Positions 33,885 to 45,079 are shown, numbered from the stretch's first letter. The stretch: 64,000 nucleotides of DNA from Rugalucina vietnamica (GCA_964017185.1 OZ024884.1:15412048-15476047); one strand, 5' to 3'. Notes: generated by a model not told the origin, from the letters alone. A program made the numbers and translations.

Positions 33885-34160
33885 TTGATTTCCAAATATG
33901 ATGTTGGGTTAAAGAAGCTTTTAGGTGAGGGCCTTTCGGAACCAGAATTTTATGGTGACTTGGTTTACAAATTTAAGAAACTTATAGGAAGGAATGATTT
34001 TTCTTTTCAGTCCAGAAAAATCATTACACGTTACAGACGTATAGGTTATAACTTGAATGTTATGCGACAGTCTGCATGCTTAGTTTTTAACCTAATCATG
34101 GTTGATAACTATGCTGCCTTCTTTAATTGCACGCCGGCAGACTCTATGATGGCCCCGACT
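33885..34160 (+). pseudogene. C-terminal end of a reverse-transcriptase polyprotein
   Basis: The frame reads ISKYDVGLKKLLGEGLSEPE, FYGDLVYKFKKLIGR, RKIITRYRRIGYNLNVMRQS, FNCTPADSMMAPT, then stop. I recognise this as the end of a large reverse-transcriptase protein found in many invertebrate genomes; the fragment at the right edge of the window is from an earlier part of the same protein. A TAA lies immediately upstream in frame, and the usual Val-Gly before the final Ala-Ser-Asp motif is altered, so the copy is dead. Class is uncertain; the lack of a C-terminal GIY-YIG nuclease would suit a permuted Penelope-like (Naiad-type) element. Confidence 0.75.
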
Positions 34161-34859
34161 TAAAGCTATTTATTTTAGTTGGTTGGGGCCGGAGCTTCTT
34201 GTCTTTTGCTTGGCCAACCGGGGTCCAACTGGTGTTTTTTTTTTGCTCCGGAGTTAGTAAGTTATTCGGCATCCAGGGATCTCCATCGTCGGGCAGCTTA
34301 TTGAATCTGTTGAGTCCTTGTTTTTGATTCATCAGCCTGGATGTTTATCGTGATTTATCTGTTTGTTCTTGATGATTCATTGACTAGTTAGAGATTCACC
34401 ACGAGGACTGAAGAACTAACTAAATGTTATGAACCACTGCAGAAGCTGTGGGTGAGGTTATGGCCATGTAAAATCGATTTAAGCCTGCCAGTAATTTTAT
34501 ATTACTGATCGTTCCAAGGCGATACTTCTGTGGTGTTTCTTTTGTTTTATGTCTTGTTTTGTTTTTTTTATTTTTTTTGTGCTGTTTGCACCTTATGTAT
34601 GTTTTCATATTTTTAGTTAAGTTTAGGTACATGTAACTGAGTGGCCACCTATTGGTAAAAATAGCTGCCCGTTCGGCTTACGATATGTTTTCATTGTATA
34701 AGTACTTGATTGTTAGTTGTTTTCCCATCCCGGTTTTTTGATTGACCCGCATCATAAGTACTTGATTGTTAGTTGTTTTCCCATCCCGGTTTTTGGGTTT
34801 TTGGAGTGGGAATCTTTTTCTGTTTGCGCCTTTTCCTGATCTTTGCCTACTTGTACCTT
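34161..34859 (+). mobile_element. RT retroelement 3' untranslated tail, reference copy
   Basis: Runs directly from the stop codon of the reverse-transcriptase fragment, so it defines the 3' UTR from which all the tail-only copies in this window derive. Landmarks are GCTCCGGAGTTAGTAAG, TTGACTAGTTAGAGATTCAC, CTGCAGAAGCTG, GCCACCTATTGGT and a final CTACTTGTACCTTT. A 50-bp internal duplication (TAAGTACTTGATTGTTAG) occurs at 34,698-34,800. Confidence 0.85.
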
Positions 34860-35151
34860 TTGATACGTTTAGAAAATTATTGTTCGGTCCGGGACAAAGA
34901 GTGTAAGATGGAGTTCTGGAAAATAGTATTTACAGTTTCTTCTTTTCTTTAGATAAATTATCATAAGTTTAAGTGATGGAAAATGCTAAATCAGAAAATG
35001 TTTGATTAAACCAACGGCATATGATGCAAAGCCGTATAAGATGAACAGCAAAGGCACTAGGCAAACCCCAGAAGGTGCAAGGGCATGACCGCACCTATGA
35101 TTGACTTAAGGATGAAACGTTATTCATAGGAAATAACACTTATTACACCAT

Positions 35152-35618
35152 TTGCAAGGGTTCGGTAAAGACTCATCGGAAATTAATTGTGACATCATCT
35201 TTTTCCAGGAAACTGAAATACTGAACAAAGTCACGCCACAAAACTATAAAATGTTGAGAGACTGTATTGCCATTTGTCACCCTCTTAAAGAAGCCAATAT
35301 GCGCTATATCGAGAAACCCTGTGTTTTAGGTTTCAGACCAGGTCCACTATATCATCGAAATGGTTTAGGAAACAAATATAATGTGGAGGGCATGTACAAT
35401 ATTTGCAATATTCCAAAATTATATTATGCTGGAAACATGTGGCCCCAGAGTGTAAAGATTCGACCGCTATACGCATTTCTTTCAATGATAGAAATAGGTC
35501 TGATTGTCAGCTTAGTAGGTACCTTGAACTTTGATTGGCGCATTTGCGTGTTTTGGGACATAGACCTTGTCCCAGGGCCTTTCCTTTCCCCAAAATATAA
35601 GAACATTTGGGTGAAGTT
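35152..35618 (+). other. Unassigned open frame of about 156 codons
   Basis: Open from 35,152 into the retroelement tail. The phrase CDIIFFQETEILNK weakly recalls an AP-endonuclease motif (DIIxLQET) but the rest does not follow that fold, and the last 30 residues are translated repeat. Could be a decayed retroelement piece or an unspliced exon. Confidence 0.25.
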
Positions 35619-35619
35619 A

Positions 35620-35940
35620 GGTTTCGATTTAAGCCCGCCAATAATATTATATAACTCATCGTTCCAATGCGATATTTCTGTAGTGGCTCTGATTGGTTTA
35701 TGTTTTGGTGTTGAATGATTTTGCTGTTTTAGATCTTCTGGTATTTACGTTTTCATATAATATTTAGTTAGTTTGGGTAACCTTTTGGGAAATAGCTGGT
35801 CTTTCGGCTTGTGGTGTGTTTCCTTACTATAAGTGCCTCATTGTCAATTTAGCTTCTTTTCCACCTGGATTTATGGAGTTGGAATTTCTGTGATCGCGCC
35901 TTTTCCTTGTCATTGCCTATTTTTACCTTTTTACGGACGC
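35620..35940 (+). mobile_element. RT retroelement 3' tail, diverged
   Basis: TTTCGATTTAAGCCCGCCA to GCCTATTTTTACCTTTT; older copy with gaps. Confidence 0.82.
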
Positions 35941-36118
35941 GCCTTTCCTACAAAGTGCATCCAAAATATCCGACTTGTTTTTTACAAAACTCTGAAATAT
36001 TCTTATTTTGTTAAGAGGTCCCTGCAATGCAAAAAAGACAGATGCACATCTGATTGTAGCAATTCTATCACGAGTGGCAAACTGTGTTGATTCCATTTGA
36101 TGCAGCTTTTGATAAATT

Positions 36119-36352
36119 GGCCGAGACGCAAGAACATCGGAATTCCTGACCAGCACCTATACAAACCGGCCTGTGCAGTCACAGAAAGTAACTAAAAGCT
36201 AGATATTTTAGATTAAGAACAAACTTCAGATGTATGGTATTTTCTATGTGGCGAAAACATAAGCGCTGATTAGCTGTGCAGTTGCTGCGAAGCTGACCAG
36301 CGCCTTTATTTTCGAATAAACAAAACTCCGGTTTTCTCATGATGCGGGTCAA
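36119..36352 (-). mobile_element. Family B MITE, old copy
   Basis: Diverged left terminus (GGCCGAGACGCAAG); right terminus CATGATGCGGGTCA. Confidence 0.85.
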
Positions 36353-37084
36353 ATAAGATGATGTTCCGTTGCACTGCAAGCTAGTGACATTTACAAAACG
36401 CGAAATTAAATTTGTTGAGATTAATTTCTGTTACCAAATGTTCTTTATGAAATTAAGTTATTGATTCTTGGCAGTACAAGTGTCAGATTGAAAGCGTGCG
36501 TGATCATCATGTAACAAAACATCTAAAATGACATTGCACTGTTTGTGTGTATGAAGGTGCAAGATAAGATATCTATTTTTGCATATCAATTGCAAAATTT
36601 ATTCTTGCTGTATGTTCGGTTGAGACATTTGAAACATATACTAGTAAGCATTTAAATTTAAAATAATTTGGAATTGAATTCGCTGATTGCTATCCTGAGG
36701 GTAGATTTCGTAAGTCCGGGAAATGACTAAAAGCCACAAACATAATGTTTTCAAAGATTTATTTAAAATAGATTTTAAGATAAATAGAATTGAGTTAAAG
36801 TAATTAAAGACGATATATATATGGTACATGTATATCACAAGAAGATAAAATACATAAATGATACGCACAGTGTATACAGATAATAATGCATGTAAAAATG
36901 CTGAAGTGGCAAACGTTAACTTCATGAACAATTTAAATAAAAAGAAGTACCATAAATGCGAAGGTATTTAAAACACCTTTCAACCAACCCAGATGTGTTG
37001 AAGAAAATAAGCTGTAATCAGTAAATACCCTTTTAGAGTAGTGAATATATTAATGAGAAAGGGAATGGGCCATATCGCGGTTGC
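36353..37084. other. Gene-free stretch
   Basis: AT-rich; old repeat at its left end, nothing else recognised. Confidence 0.5.
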
Positions 37085-37168
37085 GGCTATCTAAGCCTCT
37101 TCTTTGACCCTATAGATTTGGCAACATGTTGCCAAATCTATAGGGTCAAAGAAGAGGCTTAGATAGCC
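37085..37168. repeat. 84-bp perfect palindrome
   Basis: GGCTATCTAAGCCTCTTCTT reads back exactly as its complement from 37168, with no loop (centre AACATGTT). Confidence 0.97.
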
Positions 37169-37634
37169 AAAGAGAACTACTGTAATTTTTGAATTGATTT
37201 AACATGATGTATCTATGTCATTGAGTTAAACAACAAAAAGATAAAACATTATACTCACAGTATCACAAACATACATGTCATAGAAAAACTGAATACGATG
37301 AAATGCTCGGAAACTGAGAATAAGCTAAACGAATAATGATTAACTGCACTGCATGCAAAATCTAAGTTGGTCTTCTGTTATTCCATATAATTCGAAGTGA
37401 GCAACATGAAAAGGAATAACATGTATCACATTAACATGAGAAAGAAACATACACTCAGCGTAAGCTAAGCGGTCAATTAGATTTTTTGTTTATTTTGAAA
37501 ACAAAAAATAATTAATTTTCAATCTATTTCTATAATCATTCTTTTGCATGTTGTATTAAAAGTTGGAGCCCTAAAGATCAATCAGAAATATCAAGTCGGT
37601 ATCATTTTATCATCGGTAATACATGTATGATAGA

Positions 37635-37870
37635 TGAGTCGCCGCATGGGAAAACCAACAACCTGCATAGGCCAAAACAAAGGCGCAGATCAGCTTTGCA
37701 GTAACTGCGAAGCTGAACAGCGCCTTTGTTTTCGCTACACGGATAGTACAATTCCTCTTCTTTCTAAATCCAAAATTTCCAGTCTCTAGCCTGCGTCTGT
37801 GATCGTACAGACCGGTTTGTGTCGGACCTTGTCGGAACACAAATTGTTGGTTTTCTCGCGCACAGACTCA
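37635..37870 (+). mobile_element. Family B MITE
   Basis: Termini TGAGTCGCCGCATGGG and CTCGCGCACAGACTCA; core AAAGGCGCAGATCAGC intact. Confidence 0.9.
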
Positions 37871-38595
37871 TATGATTTCTTTGTCTGCTAATGGTCACTT
37901 TAATTTAAATAGTCAAGCCCAATGCGACTTACTTAAAGGGGCACGTTTTATGCCGGGTGGCGAGAGATATTTACCTTGAGCTTTAGTAGTCGTAGGATCA
38001 GAATACCTATAATACGTAAGTCTCCTGATAAGAGCTGTCAAAAAGTGCACAGGTAATTTTCCTCCCTGAAGCAATATCCAATCAGAATTGACTGTTGCTA
38101 GTGATGTTGAGAGATGTTGAAGTTGGTGTCTAAGTAAAAACTGAGAAAGCCACATAATTCGGCTTTTTATACTTCAGGTGCCCATCTAATGCATCTGTTA
38201 ATGTTTGTTTTCATTTTGTATCCCATTGTTATGTATTCTTTACTGTACTGAACAAACGTGAAATCGCGACACATAATTTTAGCACATCCTTAATCAGTTA
38301 CTTGTAAGGGACAGAAATTAAAGTCAGAATATATGTGTAGCCTTTTGAATTTTGTTCAGTATAGAAATTGCATGGATATTATTAATTGTTGATCATTACT
38401 TTTGTTAAAATATAGAGCAGTGTAATTATTTCAGAAAAACATATTTTATTTAAGTGTTTTGTTTGAAAAAACATGGGAACGTTAATTCTGTGAAAAGTGA
38501 CATGTTAAAAGTAACGTAAAATGTTTTAAGATATTCGCGTAATCAAGCTTAACTTGAATTAACAGGAATGAATAATAATCTCGTCCGGCATATTT
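37871..38595. other. 3' flank of the ankyrin gene
   Basis: Likely contains the 3' UTR of the ankyrin gene on the minus strand; no further coding sequence seen. Confidence 0.45.
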
Positions 38596-39050
38596 TTATC
38601 CGTTATCAGCCCTTTCATGAATAGTCACTTTCACTTTCGGAATATTATCAGCACTAACCGGTCGCTTAAGAGAGCCTATCATGCTTTTGGAAATTGCGTC
38701 GGGCAAAATTGGCGTAGAAACGCACCTAGCAACCATTGCAAGGGGATCTTCCACTCCGTTGTTAAGTGACGATGAGCTCTGCACGTGACCGGGTAGGAAT
38801 TTCTTAATTGTTCTTTTGAATGACCTTGACTTTGCCCTTATTGGACTGACATTAAGTTTTTCCTTTGAAACTGTAAGATCTGGAACAGAATTTGATCTTT
38901 GAATTTGTTTGTTCTTGTGCATAGAAGAAAAGAAGCATTTTGTATTCAGGAAACGCGATATTTCTTCCGCGCACTCTTTTCGACCGCAGTACCTCGCCCA
39001 TTCCTCCGCGGTAAATCGTCTAGAATTATCCCTGATCTTCGAGTTCGCAC
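38596..39050 (-). CDS. ANKRD33-like: Ankyrin-repeat protein, last exon
   Basis: Joined in phase after TTTGTTTCAG, this exon reads GANSKIRDNSRRFTAEEWAR, YCGRKECAEEISRFLNTK, and then a Ser/Arg/Lys-rich tail containing RSNSVPDLTVSKEK, RSFKRTIKKFLPG and RPVSADNIPKVKVTIH, ending ADNG and TAA at 38596. The first part is the last ankyrin-like helix pair. The order NTPIIFAAQAG, TALIKAAIQGRTKC, EEWARYCGR across the three exons resembles vertebrate ANKRD33/ANKRD33B as I recall them (those have AAQAGH, ALMKAAMQGRT and EWATYTGR). In vertebrates ANKRD33 is a photoreceptor nuclear cofactor; function in this animal is unknown. The tail has several RxxS sites. A possible AATAAA on the minus strand lies near 38,447. 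Confidence 0.85.
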
Positions 39051-39273
39051 CTGAAACAAAAAGTGATGTTTTTTGTTTTCTTTTATTGTAAGCTTTAAGT
39101 AAAATGTTACGAACCAATAACATTTAGTTAGCAAAAATGCTATATATGAAAGAAAGTGGTATACGTAGCATAGGCTAAAACGTTAAATTGGGTCAAATAG
39201 TTTAACAAAAAAAATATGTCTTACAAAAACAGACAAAACAAACCCCGAAAGACACACAAAAGTACAAAACGAT

Positions 39274-39423
39274 CATCAGGAATACAACTCCATGAAAGTA
39301 TACCCCTTGAACCCAAATTACAGTAAATCAGGGTTTTTCAAGGGTTTACTTATTTTTGATCAAAAACATAGATTGTGAATATTTTAGTAATCTTCGTATG
39401 TTGCATGGGCAAGTTTTCGTAAT
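39274..39423 (+). mobile_element. Family A MITE, internally deleted, in an ankyrin-gene intron
   Basis: CATCAGGAATACAACTCC at the left and GGGCAAGTTTTCGTAA at the right enclose only about 110 bp. Confidence 0.82.
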
Positions 39424-39649
39424 TTTATTATGATGACTGCGGCTTTGTAAGTCGCGTCTTTGTGAATATATAAAGTTGACATTATCCTAAGAGAAAATGT
39501 TGTTTCGTTCTCCATAAAATAATTTTACTTACGGTACCACACGCAAAACAATAATAATACAAAAAAAATCTAGTTATATAGAGAAAAATAATAAATAGAC
39601 AGTTTTATTGTTATTGTTAACGTTAAGATTTTCATTATGTATTTTTTAC

Positions 39650-39837
39650 CTGGTAGCTGAGAAAAATTCCTTTGCTCAAAACATAGATTGTTGATGCACG
39701 TTAGAACAAGGCAGTTCTTGCAAGTACCCACAAGCAGTATGTTTTGGAGCAGAAAGATGAAAAAATGATACACATTCCTGCAAACCCCATGTTCACAATA
39801 AAAGTACGATCCATTATAAGGACATGTTTTCCTGATG
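39650..39837 (-). mobile_element. Family A MITE, partial, in an ankyrin-gene intron
   Basis: TTGCTCAAAACATAGATTGT core and terminal GGACATGTTTTCCTGATG; the R end is lost. Confidence 0.8.
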
Positions 39838-39855
39838 ACAGTTTTAGATTGAACT

Positions 39856-39905
39856 TACCAGCATATGCCTGTAGTAGTGTTTTTGCACATGTCGTCCGGG
39901 ATCAT
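39856..39905 (-). pseudogene. Duplicated 3' edge of the penultimate ankyrin exon, with donor
   Basis: Complement reads GTGCAAAAACACTACTACAG, then GCATATGCTG|GTAAGT, a near copy of the last 45 bases and donor of the exon just upstream. It has no acceptor of its own. Confidence 0.75.
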
Positions 39906-39944
39906 TGATAACATACAGGAAGGTTTTTAGAGGAGTGTACTTAC

Positions 39945-40085
39945 CAGCATATAATAATGTTTTTGCACATTTGGTCCGGCCCTGAATGGCAGCTTTGATG
40001 AGAGCAGTCATACCAGCTCTGTTTTTCTGGTCGATTTTGATTTTCCGAAAGTCATTTATCAACATCTTAACTATCTCGGCATGAC
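39945..40085 (-). CDS. ANKRD33-like: Ankyrin-repeat protein, penultimate exon
   Basis: This 141-bp phase 1-1 exon reads GHAEIVKMLINDFRKIKIDQ and KNRAGMTALIKAAIQGRTKC AKTLLYAG, one full ankyrin repeat and parts of its neighbours (TALIKAA corresponds to the TPLHLAA core). Acceptor ATCATTTCAG, donor G|GTAAGT. A family A MITE starts nine bases upstream of the acceptor AG, and a partial copy of the exon's 3' end lies about 40 bp downstream of its donor. Confidence 0.88.
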
Positions 40086-40097
40086 CTGAAATGATTA

Positions 40098-40160
40098 CAT
40101 TACGAAACTTGTCTATGAAATATACAATTTCTTTCCAGCTCTAAAAAACGAAAACTTCAT

Positions 40161-40205
<45 letters not shown>

Positions 40206-40408
40206 TTTTACATAATTTTTGCTAAAAAAGATTGATTGTGAGTACACGTTAGAACCGCTTCGGCGGTTGGTGCTAATGAGTAATCAAAATTTCAGTTTTG
40301 GAATGAAAAAAAAAAAAAAGAAAAAAATAGACACACACCTGTAAATCAGTTTTGCCATTATAAAAGTGGGGCTCGTGGGGAATACTTTTCATGAACTGTT
40401 CCCCATGA
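40098..40408 (-). mobile_element. Family A MITE with poly-T, nine bases from an ankyrin-exon acceptor
   Basis: It starts CATTACGAAACTTGTC immediately upstream of the acceptor of the exon at 39945-40085. A run of more than 40 T (about 40161-40203) interrupts the R half. The L end is degenerate (GTTCCCCATGA). Confidence 0.82.
40161..40203. repeat. Poly-T tract
   Basis: Run of more than 40 T inside a family A MITE. On the minus strand this is poly-A within an intron. Confidence 0.95.
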
Positions 40409-40615
40409 ACTACGACCAGCATATGACAAGATTCTTGCACAATAAATAGAGAACCAGGAACTCGAGGTAAACAAGTTGGGTAACAGAAAGAATTCATCAC
40501 ATTTAGGACATAAACCGACGGTTTGCACCAAGCGAATGGCGGAGTGATATACGAGTTTATTGCTACTCCTTTTAAGTCCAGACGATCTATTTGATAAATG
40601 ATCAGTGTGAGGAAT

Positions 40616-40852
40616 TAAGCCGCGTCATGAGAAAACCTGACATTTACCTGTGCAAAAACAAAGACGCAGATCAGCTGCGCAGTAACTGCTCAGCTGATCA
40701 GAACCTTTGTTCTCGCTGAAACGAAAGTACACTCCCTCTTTTCGTTTGATCCGCAATTTCAAGTTCTGAGCCTGTTTGTAGGACTGCGCTGGCCTGTTTG
40801 TGTCGAACCTGGTCGAAAACCAGGGAAATAGGTTTTCTCACGTCGCGGCTCA
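40616..40852 (+). mobile_element. Family B MITE
   Basis: Termini TAAGCCGCGTCATGAG and CTCACGTCGCGGCTCA. Lies in the ankyrin-gene intron. Confidence 0.9.
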
Positions 40853-41090
40853 GGTAATCCAGTTTTGGGAGACACGTTCAGACGAGACATTGAGATAGAT
40901 TAGCAGATAGACGATTTCCTGTGGGACATCAAAATGATGAAGATTGATTAAGTACGCAATACATATAGTGCAGAAACATTTTATTGTATGCAATAATTTT
41001 CGCGATGAGCAATCTGTGTTTAGCTATATGCATTACCAAAATATTAATAATTATGTACCTTTTACAACTTTATCAAGCGGGTTAATGATA

Positions 41091-41169
41091 CCCAGCGGGC
41101 ACATGACGTCAAAATGACGTCATATCAACGTCGATCTGATGTCATTCTGACGTTCATGTACCTGCTGGG
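41091..41169. mobile_element. 79-bp CCCAGC-GGGCAC palindromic mini-element
   Basis: Ends CCCAGCGGGCACATGACGTC and GACGTTCATGTACCTGCTGGG pair imperfectly; GACGTCA words fill the centre. Very short elements with this end are, as I recall, widespread in animals. Confidence 0.75.
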
Positions 41170-41637
41170 TTATCATTGAACGCGGCTAAAATTGGGTGAG
41201 GTACTTGCATGACAACGATGACAACGATGTCTAAAATAATTTATACAAACATTTGATTTTGTTCCAAGAATTCAGTACTTGGTGTTTTTCATTTCATGAA
41301 GCATATTTGCAGTTAAGCAGTTAAGCATATTTGCGGTTGTAATCGCGCAAGCTCAGAAATTTGAAAGCGTTCAAATTTCAAATCACTAATATTATCTAAA
41401 TATTTTTACTCTCGATAAAGATGATGTTCTATTGTGACCGTCAAATATCAAAATCGTGCAATATCTTGTTTGACTATACGGTTAGCATACGACGCTGATA
41501 CACATGCCCCCAAGTAGGTGCATTTTAACCATGATGCTAGTATTTTTAAGAAGATTACGTACAATATGGCCTTATGAGTTATAAAACTATGACTCGTGAA
41601 GTCAACCTGCCAAATCGAACATTTTTACTATACATAC

Positions 41638-41767
41638 CAGCTTGAGCAGCAAATATGATTGGTGTGTTGCCTTCTTTGTCTGGGATGTTTGCGTCCACCT
41701 CTTGGATCTCTGACAACATCTCTACAACCGGGGTAAGGCCACTTGAGCAAGCATGACTGAGCGCAGT
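41638..41767 (-). CDS. ANKRD33-like: Ankyrin-repeat protein, third exon from the end
   Basis: This 130-bp exon reads TALSHACSSGLTPVVEMLSE, IQEVDANIPDKEGNTPIIFA and AQAG, one ankyrin repeat. It starts in phase 0 after TTTCGTTTCAG and ends phase 1 before GTATGT, so the exon upstream must end in phase 0. I did not find that exon between 42.6 kb and the right edge; it may be short or lie beyond the window. Five decayed copies of its 5' edge are found to the right. Confidence 0.87.
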
Positions 41768-41839
41768 CTGAAACGAAAGAATTGCATTGTTATCATTTTA
41801 ATCAAACTGAACGTTTAAATGTTTGGTCCTTTGAAAGCA

Positions 41840-42650
41840 GGTTAAACATTCAAAGGACAGTAGTATGTTGCAAGTATATCACGTGCCGTTACGGTTAACG
41901 CTAGATGTGATGTTCGACAGTATTTCAACAACCGGAGCAAGCATGACTGGGCGCGTTCGAAAACGTACAGTAATTGTTGTGTCCTTTGAAAAGAATGAAA
42001 ATGAAAACTTTAAAATGGGGATAGTATGTTACAAGCATATCAAATGTCGTGACGGTTAACTCTAGATGTGATCTCCGACAGCATTTCCACAACCGGAGTA
42101 AGACCACTTGAGCAAGCATGATTGGGTGCGATCGGAAACGGCAGTTTTGTATAATATTATCGTAATAGCAAGTACATCGCAGCATAGTACGAAATGGATA
42201 GCATGATATCTTTAGTTAGGGACATCGGACAGTATTTCCACAACTGGGTCAATGCCACTTAAGCAAGCATGGCATGACACAGTCTGAAAGGAATGAATTA
42301 CAGTCTAATCATTATATATACATGTACATTATATATACATGTACATAATAAGTATTGTCTACTTGTAACGACGGTTTACGTTACGTCTGAGATCTCAGAC
42401 AAATTTTTCGCAACCGGAGTGAGACCACTTGAGCAAGCATTACTTAGCGCAGTCTGAAACGACAGTTTTGTTATTTAATTATCATACTACAGGATAGTAC
42501 AAAACGGATAACTGTTATCTTTAGTAAAGGATATCGGGCTGTAGTCACAACCGGGGCAAGGCCACTTGAGCAAGCATGACCTAGCGCAGTCTGAAACGAA
42601 ATAATTACAAACTGATCATTTCAATCAAAATATGAAGGTTTGACACCTTC
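41840..42650 (-). pseudogene. Five tandem decayed copies of an ankyrin-exon 5' edge
   Basis: Units of about 135-165 bp each contain the first about 65 bases of the exon at 41638-41767 (complement of the CTTGAGCAAGCATG region) near 41,905, 42,070, 42,222, 42,390 and 42,528. The third to fifth keep the TTTCAG acceptor and stay open through sequences such as TALSNACSSGLTPVAK; the second has lost the AG. None continues into the second half of the exon. Confidence 0.78.
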
Positions 42651-42856
42651 ATCAATATAACATGTCCGTGAAATGCATTCCCCCTCATACCCCTACAAAA
42701 GCAAAACTGTGGTATACAGGGGTATGCATGTTTTCTTATTTTTGATCCAAAACATAGATTGTAGGTACTTGTTAGAACCACTGGCCGAGGCGTGTACCCA
42801 AAATCTCGGATCCAAAATAACATAGTTTGGCATTCTGATGCCTGGGCACAATTCAT
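42651..42856 (+). mobile_element. Family A MITE, degenerate
   Basis: AACATGTCCGTGAAATGCAT, GGGGTATGCATG and the AACATAGATTGTAGGTAC core are recognisable; the R half is mostly gone. Confidence 0.75.
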
Positions 42857-43034
42857 GAAGACGCGTTACTTATCAAAATGTCTTGCGTATGAGATATCAG
42901 AGAGATGGACTAGTACGAGTATGACATTTTTGAAGCAAAATACCATCATTTAATATTGATTATTATTATACCTTGGGATCATCAGGTCATGTTCAAATTG
43001 CACATACATACACCATAACATATAAATACATCAT

Positions 43035-43285
43035 TATAACAAGTCATCACCCCATTGAATCCCACTTTTATAAAGTGAATCGTTGGGATGTGCAAGAGTA
43101 AGCATTTTTTTTTATTTTTGATACAAAACCTAGGATTCAGGTTCTCAAAGCGGTTCTAATGGTACCACCAATCTGCATTGTATGTTTTTATTAAAAATAT
43201 GAAAAACATTATCCAACGATTTCATTCATAATTTGCAAATTTTACATTTTTTACAACTAATAAAGAGTCTGTTCATTGCTTGCTT
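43035..43285 (+). mobile_element. Family A MITE, degenerate
   Basis: Weak matches to CCCACTTTTATA, the GCGGTTCTAATGG centre and the closing AT-rich half. Confidence 0.55.
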
Positions 43286-43424
43286 TCATAATGAATTGAA
43301 CTCTCAGCTACAATTATAAAATAAATATGAAATTGACCTTGTTTTTTCTCAAACTGTTTCTACACTCCTTTTGACTTGAATTCATAGATCAGCTACAAAT
43401 AACTGTACTCGTACACTTTTCATT

Positions 43425-43622
43425 ATAAAGATAACGTGTCCATAAAGTGTATACTCCTGCTCTCATATATTAAAACTGGGCTATACAAATTTTCTTCTTT
43501 TAGATCCAAAACTCGCTAGAATCCCAAAATACGTATATGTTATGAAAAAAAAAAAATCAACAAAAAAAAATCGAAAATTTGACATCTCCCTTTGTATATT
43601 GCTTTAGCGTGTTTTCGACATG
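43425..43622 (+). mobile_element. Family A MITE, degenerate
   Basis: AACGTGTCCATAAAGTGTAT start and TATTGCTTTAGCGTGTTTTC end; the centre is deleted. Confidence 0.6.
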
Positions 43623-43934
43623 TATTTTTGTTTCAACCTTTCTGATATAAGTGGTGCTAAGTGATGTGAAAACTTCTCAAACAAGATACAACCTTATGAT
43701 TCTCTGTTTAGCGTGTAAGAAATCACATATGTTATCACAACATAAATACAGAAATTGTAATCAGAATCAACATATTTATGGCTTTATCTCTTCCAGCATT
43801 ATCACAGCGCAAATTAAATAATAGCCAAGCTCTTGTATGCATTCATCCGATTAGCCTCCTAGATACCAAAGTGCATTTTCTAGATGTTGACAATACACCA
43901 AGTGTAACAGTAACGTTCACTGAGCAATGGCATT

Positions 43935-44022
43935 CGGCAAACATGCTCATGAAAAGAATACCTCCTCGAACCCTTATTTTATCATAAAAAATGGGATGTA
44001 CAGGGTTATATACTTTTTTCTG
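43935..44022 (+). mobile_element. Family A MITE, L-end fragment
   Basis: AACATGCTCATGAAAAGAAT, then ATACCTCCTCGAACCC and ATGTACAGGGTTATATAC only. Confidence 0.5.
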
Positions 44023-44450
44023 TTTTTACGCTGCCAGCATCAAACGTATAGTCAATCGATTTAAACGTTTTAATGCGCTGTTAGAAATTTATAAGGACTG
44101 TTAATAATACCGCACAGCTTTTTAAACCGAACTATATTGATAGGTAAATAACCAAAATATTCATTGCCGTCAAAGCATGACCCGCAGTGACCCCTTTTTC
44201 CATAATGGTAAACAGAACAGGGCGCCAGTGTTCACCTCAAAGTTTCAGAGATTCGACCCACGGCGGAACTACTCAAAGGCGAAACAACTAACGGGAGAAA
44301 CGACTCACGAGCGAAACGGGGCACCCTTTCGTATCATAAAGTCTGGGACTTATCTTTCTTTAAAAGGCTGATTAATCTGCGACACATAAAATTTATCAGC
44401 CTGAGAATGGAACATGACGGAACTCTGAACATATCGATCAACTACAATGA

Positions 44451-44486
<36 letters not shown>
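44451..44486. repeat. Poly-A tract
   Basis: Run of about 35 A interrupting a repeat that is continuous at 45,690. Confidence 0.95.
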
Positions 44487-44488
<2 letters not shown>

Positions 44489-45079
44489 CGACAAACTCAG
44501 AGGATTCCTCCTCTTATGTTCTAAAAATATGCACACATAGCGTACACATCTCTTATAAAATTTTTGTGCATTTTTTCTTCACTGAACCATGAATCTGGCA
44601 TATGGTTTCAACTATAAAACTGGGCAATAAAGTGTTCCTGATGCTGCAGCTCACTGCAGGGGGTGTGTAATTAGCTGATCATGTCAGACACAAAAATATT
44701 TTCATCAAGGTGCAAAATCGTTAATATTTCATGTAGAAAACGGATTAAAATTGCTATGTTATTCAAAAGATTCTGATTATTATGAATTTTTACTTTGCTT
44801 TTGTCTAAAATGTACAATTAAATATTTTGATTTTTATATATATATATCAATTATCAACAGATAATTAATCACGAGATAACCATACGAAAATGTGCATAAT
44901 GACCGCAGTAGCACTGGGGGAGCTAATTATTTTATTACCTTATAATTTGCACTATCTGTACCCGAGATACCTTTCATCTCAGGCAGAGTGAAAGGTATCT
45001 AGGGGTCCAAAACAATAAGACATGTGTACGCCATGAAATTGTCGTATCATAAAGTCCAGTACGTCTCTGGTTAATCAGT

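Noticed and set aside
35152-35718. A 188-codon protein gene
   Set aside because: The last part is retroelement tail, no family fits, and no splice signals frame it. The QET phrase alone is too weak for an endonuclease call.
43778-43987. Start exon of a plus-strand gene (MALSLPALSQ...)
   Set aside because: No donor or acceptor context, and the last third is family A MITE sequence.
44180-44370. 5' exon of the ankyrin gene
   Set aside because: GCGAAAC-type repeats dominate this GC-richer stretch, and no phase-0 donor after an ankyrin motif was found on the minus strand.
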